DNA of 34,994 nt from Betaproteobacteria bacterium. Lineage in GTDB: Bacteria; Pseudomonadota; Gammaproteobacteria; Burkholderiales; Thiobacillaceae. This document shows positions 1 to 7,526 of this stretch, piece by piece. The notes beneath the pieces were generated by a model. That model was not told where the DNA came from and searched no databases. It saw only the letters and a program-made list of their open reading frames with translations. The stretch spans positions 1-34,994 of the forward strand of contig JAGUXX010000319.1 of assembly GCA_020061585.1 (NCBI GenBank), read 5' to 3'. How positions within the stretch are numbered: position 1 is the stretch's first letter; each line of letters starts with the position of its first letter. A program made the position numbers and the translations under genes.

Positions 1-154
1 CAGCGGTCATGTCGTCTGCGCGGCTTCCGGCAGCGCCGCCGTTGTCTCCATCGACCCGGATGGCAGCGCCGGCCCCGCCGTCAAGCGCCCCTTGGCCAAG
101 CTCAACAACCTTGGCTGCGGGAGCTTGATGAACGCTGAAAATTTCGCGTACTGA
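1..154 (+). CDS. C-terminal end of a type I secretion-type exported protein (partial)
   Basis: Only the last 50 codons are present, in frame 2, ending in TGA at 152-154; the start lies left of the window. The visible residues contain VVSIDPDGSAGPA followed by LAKLNNL, which aligns with the end of the 5'-nucleotidase at 3046-5379 (VIVAIDPDGNGPAAP, then LVKLRGL). That D-P-D-G plus basic/hydrophobic ending is the pattern of the type I secretion C-terminal target domain carried by RTX-like exported proteins. The two proteins are therefore probably related in their export signal, and perhaps tandem paralogues. What the rest of the protein does cannot be seen. Confidence 0.6.
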   Translation, partial: SGHVVCAASGSAAVVSIDPDGSAGPAVKRPLAKLNNLGCGSLMNAENFAY

Positions 155-235
155 CCTGAAGTTGGCACACCCGCCACGCTGTATCCGCGGCAGGCGCCCG
201 AGCGTCAACTGCCCGGGTCTGGCGGATCAGCCACG

Positions 236-269
236 CCCCGCGAATGAGCCGTTCTGCTCATTCGCGGGG
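236..269. repeat. Perfect 14-bp inverted repeat (hairpin), possible terminator
   Basis: Arms 236-249 and 256-269 are exact reverse complements around a 6-base loop. The hairpin lies 81 bases after the preceding stop and about 105 bases before the next start. No T-run follows on either strand, so if it ends transcription it is not a classical intrinsic terminator. The inner part of the stem (ATGAGC/GCTCAT) recurs in the hairpin at 6043-6064, which also sits about 90 bases before a similar gene start. Confidence 0.6.
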
Positions 270-374
270 AAATTCAGAAAGCATGAACTGTAAAGAAACA
301 AATCTAGCCTTCATGGATCCCCGTTGACCGCCAATACGGTTGGTTTCATTCACTTCTACCAAGGAAAACCCGTC

Positions 375-1121
375 ATGAACAAGCAACTGAGCCTGCTCTC
401 CGCCGCCGTCCTGGCCTTGTCCCTGTCCGCCTCCGCGCAGGCTTTGACCACTGGCGATATCGCCTTCACCTCTTTCAACGCCGACGATGACGGCTGGGCG
501 ATGGTTACATTCGTGGACATCGCCGCCAATTCCACGATTTACTTCAGCGACAACGAGTGGAACGGTTCCGCCTTCATCGACAGCAACGAACACGCCCTGG
601 TGTGGAACACCGGCGCTGGTGTCATCAGCGCCGGCAGCGTGGTGGTGTTCACCGAGATCGACAGCAGCCCCGACGTGATTGAGGCTTCCACCGGCACCCT
701 GGCTCTGGCCGGCGTAGGCGGCAACAACCTGGGCCTGTCCAAGAGCAACGAAACCTTCTACGCCTTCCTGGGCACCAGCGGCGTGGCCCCCACCACCTTC
801 CTGACCGCCATCACCACCCAGGCTGACACCCCCAACTTCATCACCGACGCCGGTCTGACCCTGGGCGTGAACGCCACGGGGCTGGCCGACGATGTCGACT
901 TTGGCGAGTACACCGGCGCGCGCTCCGGCGAGGCGAACTTTGCGGATTACAAGTCCATGGTGTTCAACAACGCCAACTGGGTCATGGATAACGCCGATCA
1001 CACCGGCGCCACCCTGAACAACACCGCCTTCACCGTCGCCGTCCCCGAACCCGAAACCTACGCCCTGATGCTGGCCGGCCTGGGTCTGGTCGGTTTCATG
1101 GCGCGTCGTCGCAAGAACTGA
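375..1121 (+). CDS. PEP-CTERM sorting domain protein, function unknown
   Basis: This is a 248-residue exported protein. Residues 1-23 (MNKQLSLL to SAQA) form a clear signal peptide. Residues 223-248 are a PEP-CTERM tail: VPEPE, a hydrophobic stretch and an ARRRKN end, the recognition signal for an exosortase. The middle (TTGDIAFTSFNADDDG, then a Thr/Ser-rich beta-type region) resembles the beta-sandwich domains seen next to lamin-tail domains in secreted nucleases, but I cannot name a family with confidence. The ATG at 375 is preferred over an in-frame upstream ATG at 324 because it starts the signal peptide and follows AAGGA at 361-365. A terminator follows at 1142. Exosortase B at 26259-27155 is the likely processing enzyme. 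Confidence 0.85.
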   Translation: MNKQLSLLSAAVLALSLSASAQALTTGDIAFTSFNADDDGWAMVTFVDIAANSTIYFSDNEWNGSAFIDSNEHALVWNTGAGVISAGSVVVFTEIDSSPDVIEASTGTLALAGVGGNNLGLSKSNETFYAFLGTSGVAPTTFLTAITTQADTPNFITDAGLTLGVNATGLADDVDFGEYTGARSGEANFADYKSMVFNNANWVMDNADHTGATLNNTAFTVAVPEPETYALMLAGLGLVGFMARRRKN

Positions 1122-1141
1122 TAACCAAACGATTCAAAGCC

Positions 1142-1165
1142 AAAGCCGTTTTCGAGCGGCTTTTT
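1142..1165 (+). terminator. Intrinsic terminator after the first PEP-CTERM gene
   Basis: Arms AAAGCCG (1142-1148) and CGGCTTT (1157-1163) pair around an 8-base loop, and a T-run ends the structure, with more T-rich sequence after it. It starts 20 bases past the stop of the first PEP-CTERM gene. The next gene begins 31 bases later, so that gene either has its own promoter within this short gap or relies on read-through. Confidence 0.65.
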
Positions 1166-1196
1166 CCCATTTTCTTCACCCCTTCGAGAAGATCAA

Positions 1197-2168
1197 ATGA
1201 ACACGACTCCCTTCATCGCCCGCACCCTGCTCGTCGCGCTTGTCGCCCTGACAGCCAGCAACGCGCAGGCGGTCAGTTCCATCAATCTGGGTAACTACCA
1301 GGTCACCGGCGACTACGCCCTCGACACCTTGAACGACATGGGTCTTGAAGCTTCGGCCGTGACCTATGCCCGTGACCGGAACTCACTGTTCTTCGTGGGT
1401 GACGAGGGCATGGGCGTGGTGGAAATCTCCACCACCGGCCAGACCTTGGGCAGCATGGCTTTCGACTGGACCGGCACCGGCAGCACGCACAACGATGCCG
1501 AAGGCCTGACCTATCTGGGCAACGGCACGCTGGTGATGGTGGACGAACGCCCGCAGATCGCCTACCAGTTCGCTTTCGCCAACGGCGGCACGGTTGCCCT
1601 GAACGACCAGCCCAAGGTCGCCATCACCGGCAGCACCGTCAGCGTCGGCAACGTGGGCACCGAAGGCATCAGCTACGACCCGGCCACCGGCAATTTCTTC
1701 AGCGTCAAGCAGGACAACCCGGTCGAGGTGCGTGTAAGCACCCTGAACTTCGCGGTTGGTTTTGGCACCGCCAACACGACTATTTTGTACAGCGGCGCAA
1801 GCAGCCTGTTCGGCCTTAACAGCCTGTCCGACGTGCAGACCTTGACGCCGGTGGATGCCCTGACCGGCAGCGACGCCGCCGATAACCTGCTGCTGCTGAA
1901 TCTGGATTCGAAAGTGCTGGTGGAGCTTGATCCGACCAGCGGCGACATCCTCAGCAGCTTCGACTTGTCCGGCGTCACCAGCCAGGCGATCGAGGGCGTG
2001 ACCGTGGATCACCTGGGCAATATCTACCTGGTGGCCGAGGATTCCGGCAACCCGAACTCGCGTCTGTTCGTGTTGTCGGCGCCGGTTCCGGAACCCGAGA
2101 CCTACGCCCTGATGCTGGCCGGCCTGGGTCTGGTCGGCTTCATGGCGCGTCGCCGCAAATCCGCCTGA
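1197..2168 (+). CDS. PEP-CTERM protein with SdiA-regulated/beta-propeller-like domain
   Basis: A 323-residue exported protein. Residues 1-25 are a signal peptide ending in SNAQA, and about residues 297-323 are a PEP-CTERM tail (VPEPETYALM, hydrophobic segment, ARRRKSA). The body has repeated beta-propeller-type blades: AVTYARDRNSLFFVGDE, NDAEGLTYLGNGTLVMVDE, GISYDPATGNFFSVKQ and IEGVTVDHLGNIYLVAEDSG. This spacing matches the SdiA-regulated/YjiK and esterase-like families, which are predicted extracellular or periplasmic propellers whose substrate is generally unproven. The ATG at 1197 follows GAGAAG at about 1186-1191. Its neighbours are a lamin-tail protein and a 5'-nucleotidase, domains that are often combined in secreted phosphoesterase systems. 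The tail would be cut and anchored by an exosortase. Confidence 0.85.
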   Translation: MNTTPFIARTLLVALVALTASNAQAVSSINLGNYQVTGDYALDTLNDMGLEASAVTYARDRNSLFFVGDEGMGVVEISTTGQTLGSMAFDWTGTGSTHNDAEGLTYLGNGTLVMVDERPQIAYQFAFANGGTVALNDQPKVAITGSTVSVGNVGTEGISYDPATGNFFSVKQDNPVEVRVSTLNFAVGFGTANTTILYSGASSLFGLNSLSDVQTLTPVDALTGSDAADNLLLLNLDSKVLVELDPTSGDILSSFDLSGVTSQAIEGVTVDHLGNIYLVAEDSGNPNSRLFVLSAPVPEPETYALMLAGLGLVGFMARRRKSA

Positions 2169-2208
2169 ATGCCACCGCCATTTATCCTCACTTGAAAGGG
2201 ACCATCAC

Positions 2209-2874
2209 ATGAATACCCGCATGATCAGCCAGCTTCTTTCCGCCGTCCTCCTGTCCGCTGGCCTGTCGAGCGCCGCGCAAGCCGATGTTCGCATCACCGA
2301 GTGGATGTACAGCGGCGTGGGCGGCGAATTCATCGAATTCACCAACCTCGGCGCCGGCGCAGTCGATTTCACCGGCTGGAGTTACGACGATGACAGCGCC
2401 ACGTCGGGCGTCTTCGATCTCTCCGGTTTCGGCGTCGTCGCCGCCGGTGAATCGGTCGTCATTACCGAAGATACCGCGGTCAAGTTCATCGCCGACTGGA
2501 GCCTCACCGGCGTCAAGGTGCTCGGCGGCTATACCAACAACATCGGTCGTGGCGATCAGATCAACTTGTTCAATGGCGCAACCCTCGTCGATACCCTTAC
2601 CTACGCCGACAACGGCGCTGCCGGCGGCCCGCGCACCCAAAATGCCAGCGGCATCGCCCAGACCTTCGCCGCGCTGGGCGCTGATGATGCCACCCAGTGG
2701 CAACTCTCAGTCGTCGGCGATTTCGAAAACTCGTACGCCTCCCTCAACGGCGACATCGGCAACCCGGGTTATACCAGCTACGCCGCGGCCGTCCCCGAGC
2801 CCGAGACCTACGCCCTGATGCTGGCCGGCCTGGGTCTGGTCGGCTTCATGGCGCGTCGCCGCAAGTCGGTTTGA
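2209..2874 (+). CDS. PEP-CTERM protein with lamin tail domain
   Basis: A 221-residue exported protein. Residues 1-25 are a signal peptide ending in SAAQA. Residues 26 to about 130 look like a bacterial lamin-tail domain: VRITEWMYSG, then GEFIEFTNLG, DFTGWSYDD, and later AAGESVVITED. This immunoglobulin-like fold is common in secreted nucleases and phosphatases, where it probably binds polymer or surface ligands. Residues 195-221 are a PEP-CTERM tail almost identical to those of the neighbours. The start follows GAAAGGGA at about 2194-2201. It lies 40 bases after the previous gene and 171 bases before the 5'-nucleotidase; that gap shows no clear terminator. Its role may be to hold substrate or partner enzymes at the surface (inference). 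Confidence 0.87.
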   Translation: MNTRMISQLLSAVLLSAGLSSAAQADVRITEWMYSGVGGEFIEFTNLGAGAVDFTGWSYDDDSATSGVFDLSGFGVVAAGESVVITEDTAVKFIADWSLTGVKVLGGYTNNIGRGDQINLFNGATLVDTLTYADNGAAGGPRTQNASGIAQTFAALGADDATQWQLSVVGDFENSYASLNGDIGNPGYTSYAAAVPEPETYALMLAGLGLVGFMARRRKSV

Positions 2875-3045
2875 TCGGTCTGACGTTATCAATATTGGGT
2901 TCTGAGCAATTCGGGCAAGTTTTCCTTCCCGCCCAATCACCCGCAGGTCATTGACAACGTCAACCATCGAACAAGCCGCCTCACTTCCGCTATCAGCCTA
3001 ACTATACCGAACCACATTTATCCCAACCCGCACAGGAAAACCGCC

Positions 3046-5379
3046 ATGAATCTTGCCATGAAAAAATTATCCGCCGCGATGTCTCTGTCGTTGCTGATAT
3101 CGTCCCCGCTGTGGGCCGAACCCCTCACCATCCTGCACATCGGCGACCAGGAATCCTGGCTTTTATCCGCCCAGGGCAACCTGCGCGATGACGCCAGCCA
3201 AAGCATTTCCTTCTACGGCGGCGTCGACCGTCTGGCCACCGTCATCGCCGACCGCAAGGCCGCCGCCGCCGGCACCGTGATCACCCTCAACGCCGGCGAT
3301 TCCTTCCTGCCCGGCCCGCGTCTGAACGCCAGTTTCGTCAACCTCGCCACCGCCCACCCGGACGGCGGCCAGGATTTCTACGACGCCATCGCCAATCGTC
3401 AGATCGGCATCGACGCCACCACCTTCGGCAACCACGAATTCGATCTCGACAACACTGGCCCGGTCGCCGCCCGCTTCGCCGAGGTGTCCGGCTCTACCTA
3501 TTTATCGGTGAACCTGGACTTTGGCGTCACCCCGGAACTCGATGCACTGCACCTTTCCGGCAAAGTTGCCCCGTCCAAGATCATCACCACCGCCGGTGGC
3601 AAGAAGGTCGGCATCGTCGGCGCCACCACGCCGCTGTTGCCCGGCATCTCTTCGCCGCCCGCCGGCATCATGAAAAACTGGAGCGCGCTCAACACCGAAG
3701 CGCAGAACCTGGCCAACATGATTCCCCTGGTGCAGAGCGAAATTGACCGCCTGCGCAACGACGAAGGCGTCACCGTGGTAATCGTCATGAGCCACCTGCA
3801 AAACTCGGCCAACGAACTCGGTACCTTGGTGCCCAGCCTGCGCGGCGTCGATCTGGTGATCTCGGGTGGTGGTCATGAACTGATGTCCGACCCTGACGAC
3901 CTGCTGATCGAGTCTTTCGGCGCCCCGGTCATCGCCCCGACCTTCACCACCCACCCGGTTTATTCGACCGACCTGGATGGCAAGTCAGTGCCCGTGGTCA
4001 CCGGCCACTTCGGCAATCGCTACGTCGGCGAACTCAACCTGACCATTGATGACGTTACCGGCGCAGTCACCAGCCTCGATTCCACCAAGATGATCCGCGT
4101 CTCCGGCGCCGTCGCCGATGTCGACAAGGTAACCCCCGACGCGACCCTCAACGCCAGCGTGGTGACCCCGGTACTGGCCTACATCACGGCACTCAACGCC
4201 GAGGTGATCGGCACCACCGCCACCAAGCTCAACGGCCCCACCCACGCGGCTTGCACGCCGGTTGAGCCCGCTACCACTTGCGAGTACACCGAAGGCGTGC
4301 GCAATGCCGAAACCGGCTTGGGCAATCTGGTTGCCGACGCGATGCGCTACGCCGGCAACTCCGACGTGGCGATTCAGAACGGTGGCGGCATCCGCACCAG
4401 CATCAGTGTTCCGGGTAACGTGACCATGGGTGACACCTTCAACATCCTGCCATTCACCAATCTGGTCAAACGCGCGCCGTCGATGAACGCCACCCAGTTG
4501 AAGGACATACTCGAACACGCATACAGCTCGACCAGCGCCACCGGCTCCACCAACGGCAAGTACGCCCAAATCTCCGGCATGAAGGTCACCTACGACAGCA
4601 GCCGTACCGCGCGCAGCACCGTGGTCACCGATGTCGGCACCGGCGACCGCATCCGCCGTGTGGTGCTGGACGACGGTACCGTGTTGATCGACAACGGCGC
4701 GGTGCTCGATCCGACCCGCACCTTCTCCTTCACCACCATCGACTTCACCGCCAACGGTGGCGACAACTACCCGTTCGCGGCCAACGGCGTGGTGTTCGAG
4801 AACGATCCCTTCACCATCACCTACCAGGAGGCGCTGGCCAATTTCATCCAGACGCCCAAGGCTGATGGCGGCCTGCAACGCGTGAACGCCGCCGATGGCG
4901 ACGAAATCACCGTCAACATGTACGGTGAAGAAAACGCCTTCGACCTGCATGGCCGGCTGACCGATATCAACGTGGGCCTGGCGACTCCCGGCAGCACCTA
5001 CAACGGCACCGCCGCGCGCAACGTCGTCATCGGTTCCGCCGGCGATGACATCATCATCGCCAGCCCTGGCGCGGACATGCTGACCGGCGGCGCCGGTGGC
5101 GACCAGTTCGTCTACAACAGCCTGCGCTTTGCCGGCGACGTCATCACCGACTTCACCCCCTATGCCGACACCCTGAACCTCAACGGCGTACTGAGCAGCA
5201 TCGGTGTCTCCCCCGCCGCCGCCATCGCCAACGGCAACGTCCGAGTAGCGGATGTCATCGGCGGCGTCATCGTGGCGATTGACCCGGATGGCAACGGCCC
5301 CGCCGCCCCCCGGTCGTTGGTCAAACTGAGAGGCCTGACCGCCAAGCAAATCGTCCCGGCCCGCGACTTCGGCCTGTAA
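3046..5379 (+). CDS. Exported 5'-nucleotidase/metallophosphatase with RTX-type secretion tail
   Basis: A 777-residue protein of the UshA/5'-nucleotidase superfamily, expected to remove phosphate from nucleotides outside the cytoplasm. A signal peptide spans residues 1-24. The calcineurin-like metallophosphatase domain shows D34 (GDQES), GD85S, GN129H130E, SH250L and GGGH277E. The 5'-nucleotidase C-terminal domain shows GNLVADAM (426-433), NGGGIR (445-450) and DTFNILPF (463-470). From about residue 629 there is a non-enzymatic tail: RTX-like repeats (SAGDD and GGAGGDQF, about 662-690), then a type I secretion target ending with a DPDGNGP motif. The first motif is DQE where the family usually has DxH. 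The ATG at 3046 follows AGGA with good spacing; the in-frame ATG at 3058 has no Shine-Dalgarno. Export by type I and by Sec are both suggested, which is unusual. Confidence 0.88.
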   Translation: MNLAMKKLSAAMSLSLLISSPLWAEPLTILHIGDQESWLLSAQGNLRDDASQSISFYGGVDRLATVIADRKAAAAGTVITLNAGDSFLPGPRLNASFVNLATAHPDGGQDFYDAIANRQIGIDATTFGNHEFDLDNTGPVAARFAEVSGSTYLSVNLDFGVTPELDALHLSGKVAPSKIITTAGGKKVGIVGATTPLLPGISSPPAGIMKNWSALNTEAQNLANMIPLVQSEIDRLRNDEGVTVVIVMSHLQNSANELGTLVPSLRGVDLVISGGGHELMSDPDDLLIESFGAPVIAPTFTTHPVYSTDLDGKSVPVVTGHFGNRYVGELNLTIDDVTGAVTSLDSTKMIRVSGAVADVDKVTPDATLNASVVTPVLAYITALNAEVIGTTATKLNGPTHAACTPVEPATTCEYTEGVRNAETGLGNLVADAMRYAGNSDVAIQNGGGIRTSISVPGNVTMGDTFNILPFTNLVKRAPSMNATQLKDILEHAYSSTSATGSTNGKYAQISGMKVTYDSSRTARSTVVTDVGTGDRIRRVVLDDGTVLIDNGAVLDPTRTFSFTTIDFTANGGDNYPFAANGVVFENDPFTITYQEALANFIQTPKADGGLQRVNAADGDEITVNMYGEENAFDLHGRLTDINVGLATPGSTYNGTAARNVVIGSAGDDIIIASPGADMLTGGAGGDQFVYNSLRFAGDVITDFTPYADTLNLNGVLSSIGVSPAAAIANGNVRVADVIGGVIVAIDPDGNGPAAPRSLVKLRGLTAKQIVPARDFGL

Positions 5380-5407
5380 CTTTCTTTCTTATCCAGGAGT
5401 TCCAATC

Positions 5408-5905
5408 ATGCGTACCTTTTTCCGTAACACCTTGCTGGCCGCTGTGCTGGCTGCCGCCATCCCCGCCCAAGCCGCGATCCAGACCTTCAGCTTCGACGGC
5501 GTCATCGACTCCGGCGCACTGATCTCCGAGTCCTTCTCCGGCCTGCTGAGTTTCGACGATGCCGCGCTGACCGGCTTCGGCTCGGAGTGGATCAACGTTT
5601 CGTCCTTGACCACCACGTTTTACGGCAACACCTACTCGGCTCTGGACGCTGACCTGACCCCTGAAGTCGGCTTCGAGAATGGCGTCTTCCTCGGCCTGTC
5701 CGCTTCTTTCTCCATGGGCGACCCGCAGTTTTCCTTCATCGCCGGCTCCAGCGACAGCAGTGACGCCTTCATGGCGTATGACACCGGGCTTGGCCTCAGT
5801 GGCGCCGGCTCCGTGGTTTACGCCCCGGTACCGGAACCCGAGACCTATGCCCTGATGCTTGCCGGTCTGGGTCTGGTCGGTTTCATGGCGCGCCGCAAGC
5901 GCTGA
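5408..5905 (+). CDS. Short PEP-CTERM sorting domain protein, function unknown
   Basis: A 165-residue exported protein with a signal peptide (1-22, ending in IPAQA) and a PEP-CTERM tail (141-165) ending in ARRKR, one arginine shorter than the neighbouring tails. The 118-residue core (IQTFSFDGVIDSGAL, SESFSGLLSFDDAALTG) resembles the small all-beta domains of many PEP-CTERM proteins of unknown role. The start follows AGGAG at 5396-5400 and lies 28 bases after the 5'-nucleotidase stop, so the two are probably one transcript. A strong intrinsic terminator follows at 5924-5950. Confidence 0.85.
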   Translation: MRTFFRNTLLAAVLAAAIPAQAAIQTFSFDGVIDSGALISESFSGLLSFDDAALTGFGSEWINVSSLTTTFYGNTYSALDADLTPEVGFENGVFLGLSASFSMGDPQFSFIAGSSDSSDAFMAYDTGLGLSGAGSVVYAPVPEPETYALMLAGLGLVGFMARRKR

Positions 5906-5923
5906 GCTGGAATCGCCCACTCG

Positions 5924-5950
5924 AAAAACGCGCCCAAGGGCGCGTTTTTT
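5924..5950 (+). terminator. Strong intrinsic terminator closing the PEP-CTERM cluster
   Basis: Arms 5924-5935 (AAAAACGCGCCC) and 5938-5949 (GGGCGCGTTTTT) are exact reverse complements and end in a run of six T. It lies 19 bases after the stop of the last PEP-CTERM gene and probably ends the nucleotidase/PEP-CTERM transcript. The A-run on the left arm means it could also work on the opposite strand. Confidence 0.88.
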
Positions 5951-6042
5951 GTTGCAGGGCGGCAATCCGCGCAAGGAGAACGCCGGATTCGTCAGCGCTG
6001 AAGCGCCAACGACTCCGCTGTCCATTGCCGACGGTCCTACGC

Positions 6043-6064
6043 ATATGAGCCGAAAGGCTCATAT
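6043..6064. repeat. Perfect 9-bp hairpin with GAAA loop
   Basis: ATATGAGCC (6043-6051) and GGCTCATAT (6056-6064) pair around the tetraloop GAAA, an especially stable loop type. It sits about 88 bases before the relic start at 6152 and shares the ATGAGC/GCTCAT core with the hairpin at 236-269. No T-run follows, so an RNA structural or protein-binding role is as likely as termination. Confidence 0.6.
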
Positions 6065-6151
6065 TCAAAACCAGCTCGCCACTCAATAAACGTAATAAAG
6101 CGGATTTAAGCTGACCAGAGATTCACCAATCTCATTTCCGTGCATATCCAG

Positions 6152-6337
6152 ATGAACAAGCAACTCGGCATCCTCTCAGCGGCGATTCCGGTCATGTCCG
6201 TGTCGGCCAATTGCTTGTCCCATGGAACAACCATGCGGCGGCGAAATCGGCAAAAAACGACTCCGCCGAGGTCGATTTTCGCTATCGACGACCAAGTCCC
6301 GGAGGAGATATGCGGGGAAAGTCCGACAACCTCCTAG
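6152..6337 (+). pseudogene. Decayed N-terminal relic of a PEP-CTERM protein gene
   Basis: From the ATG at 6152 the reading frame begins [19 protein letters not shown], which matches the signal peptide of the gene at 375 (MNKQLSLLSAAVLALSLSA) in both protein and DNA. After about 20 codons the resemblance ends: the frame runs into a basic, non-secretory sequence (TMRRRNRQ) and stops at 6335-6337 without a PEP-CTERM tail. A short C-A-T-G plus CGG/CGC-rich stretch at about 6231-6250 could be what remains of an ARRRK tail after an internal deletion, but this is weak. It may still be transcribed, but I do not expect a working protein. Confidence 0.5.
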
Positions 6338-6392
6338 CCCTTTCCGCCATTGCGCAAACGCAGAGCATCGCAATCACGCTCATCGAGCACAC

Positions 6393-7517
6393 ATGAAAGT
6401 ACTTACCGTATTCGGTACAAGACCTGAAGCCATCAAGATGGCCCCGGTTTTCAAAGCGCTAAATGAAGACACCGCTTTTGAATCCAAATTGTGCGTAACG
6501 GCACAGCATCGCCAGATGCTCGATCAGGTGCTCGACTTGTTCGAACTCAAGCCCGACTTTGATCTCGATCTGATGAAGCCCGGGCAAGGCCTCAGTGACA
6601 TTACCAGTCATGTTTTGCTGGGCTTGCGCGAGGTTTATCGGCACTGGATGCCGGACATCATACTGGTGCATGGCGATACCACAACCACCCTGGCGGCCAG
6701 CCTGTCCGCGTATTACGACAGGGTGAAGGTGGGGCATGTTGAAGCGGGTTTACGGACCGGCAACAAGTATTCGCCCTGGCCGGAAGAAATCAACCGACGC
6801 ATCACCGGTTGCGTTGCGGACATCCACTTCGCGCCCACCAACACGGCCCGCGACAACTTGCTTCGTGAAGGAATCGCGTCCGATGGCATACATGTCACCG
6901 GCAATACGGTCATCGATGCCTTGCTGGATGTCGTGGAGCGGGTGCGCAACGATGCAACCTTGCGCCAGCAGTTTGCCGAAAAGTTTGCCTTTCTCGACCC
7001 CGCAAAGCGCATGGTGCTGGTTACCGGCCATCGTCGGGAGAACTTTGGCAGCGGCTTCGAGCGTATCTGCCTGGCGCTGGCGGACATCGCCCAGCGCGGT
7101 GATGTCCAAGTTGTTTACCCCGTGCATTTGAACCCGAATGTGCAGGAACCCGTGCACCGTATCCTGGCCAGCACACCCAATGTCATCTTGCTGCCGCCCC
7201 AGGATTACCTGCCGTTTGTGTACCTCATGGACAGGGCGGATTTACTGTTGACCGATTCAGGCGGCATTCAGGAAGAAGCGCCTGCGTTGGGAAAACCCGT
7301 ATTGGTCATGCGTGACACCACCGAACGACCCGAGGCGGTTGAAGCGGGCACCGTGCGTCTGGTCGGCACCTCTCGCGAGCAAATCGTCAAGTCCGTCAGC
7401 CTGTTACTGGATCATCCCGCCGAATATCAAGCGATGACGCGCGCCCACAATCCGTATGGCGATGGCCGAGCGTCGGGTCGGATACGCAATATTCTGAAAA
7501 ATACCATCAAGCATTAA
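6393..7517 (+). CDS. wecB: UDP-N-acetylglucosamine 2-epimerase (non-hydrolysing)
   Basis: A cytoplasmic enzyme that interconverts UDP-GlcNAc and UDP-ManNAc, the first step toward ManNAcA. At 374 residues it matches the usual family length (about 375). It shows FGTRPEAIK at 7-15, HGDTTTT at 93-99 with D95, E117 (HVEAGLRTG), E131 (PWPEEINRR), TGHRRENFG from 211 with H213, and a late TDSGGIQEE motif. These are the known catalytic and UDP-binding positions of the family. The ATG at 6393 starts exactly at the [13 protein letters not shown] core; a longer frame to 6222 adds a basic leader unlike the family. No good Shine-Dalgarno precedes this ATG. wecC follows after 9 bases, so the two form an operon supplying UDP-ManNAcA to the polysaccharide locus. 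Confidence 0.95.
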   Translation: MKVLTVFGTRPEAIKMAPVFKALNEDTAFESKLCVTAQHRQMLDQVLDLFELKPDFDLDLMKPGQGLSDITSHVLLGLREVYRHWMPDIILVHGDTTTTLAASLSAYYDRVKVGHVEAGLRTGNKYSPWPEEINRRITGCVADIHFAPTNTARDNLLREGIASDGIHVTGNTVIDALLDVVERVRNDATLRQQFAEKFAFLDPAKRMVLVTGHRRENFGSGFERICLALADIAQRGDVQVVYPVHLNPNVQEPVHRILASTPNVILLPPQDYLPFVYLMDRADLLLTDSGGIQEEAPALGKPVLVMRDTTERPEAVEAGTVRLVGTSREQIVKSVSLLLDHPAEYQAMTRAHNPYGDGRASGRIRNILKNTIKH

Positions 7518-7526
7518 GGGAGCAAC

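Larger units (their letters stand above)
5951..6392 (+). other. Intergenic region upstream of wecB
   Basis: These 442 bases hold no convincing intact gene. They contain a hairpin (6043-6064), a relic of a PEP-CTERM gene start (6152 onward) and a short GTCGAT/ATCGAC stem near 6273-6291. The promoter of wecB-wecC should lie here, but I see no convincing -35/-10 pair, sigma-54 site or riboswitch consensus. Confidence 0.5.

Noticed and set aside
161-185. Possible sigma-54 promoter (TTGGCACACC...) upstream of the first PEP-CTERM gene
   Set aside because: The required GG-N10-GC spacing is not met.
3985-5349. Long minus-strand open frame (454 codons) opposite the 5'-nucleotidase
   Set aside because: It is Gly/Ala/Val/Asp-rich with no recognisable motif and lies fully antisense to a gene with intact catalytic motifs; a shadow caused by GC-rich codons.
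6228-6392. Possible riboswitch (cyclic-di-GMP type) upstream of wecB
   Set aside because: A short GTCGAT/ATCGAC stem and a GCGGGGAAAGTCC-like run caught attention, but the conserved GEMM core bases are absent.
6211-6396. Small plus-strand frame before wecB
   Set aside because: It has no motif or Shine-Dalgarno and overlaps the relic and the wecB start.
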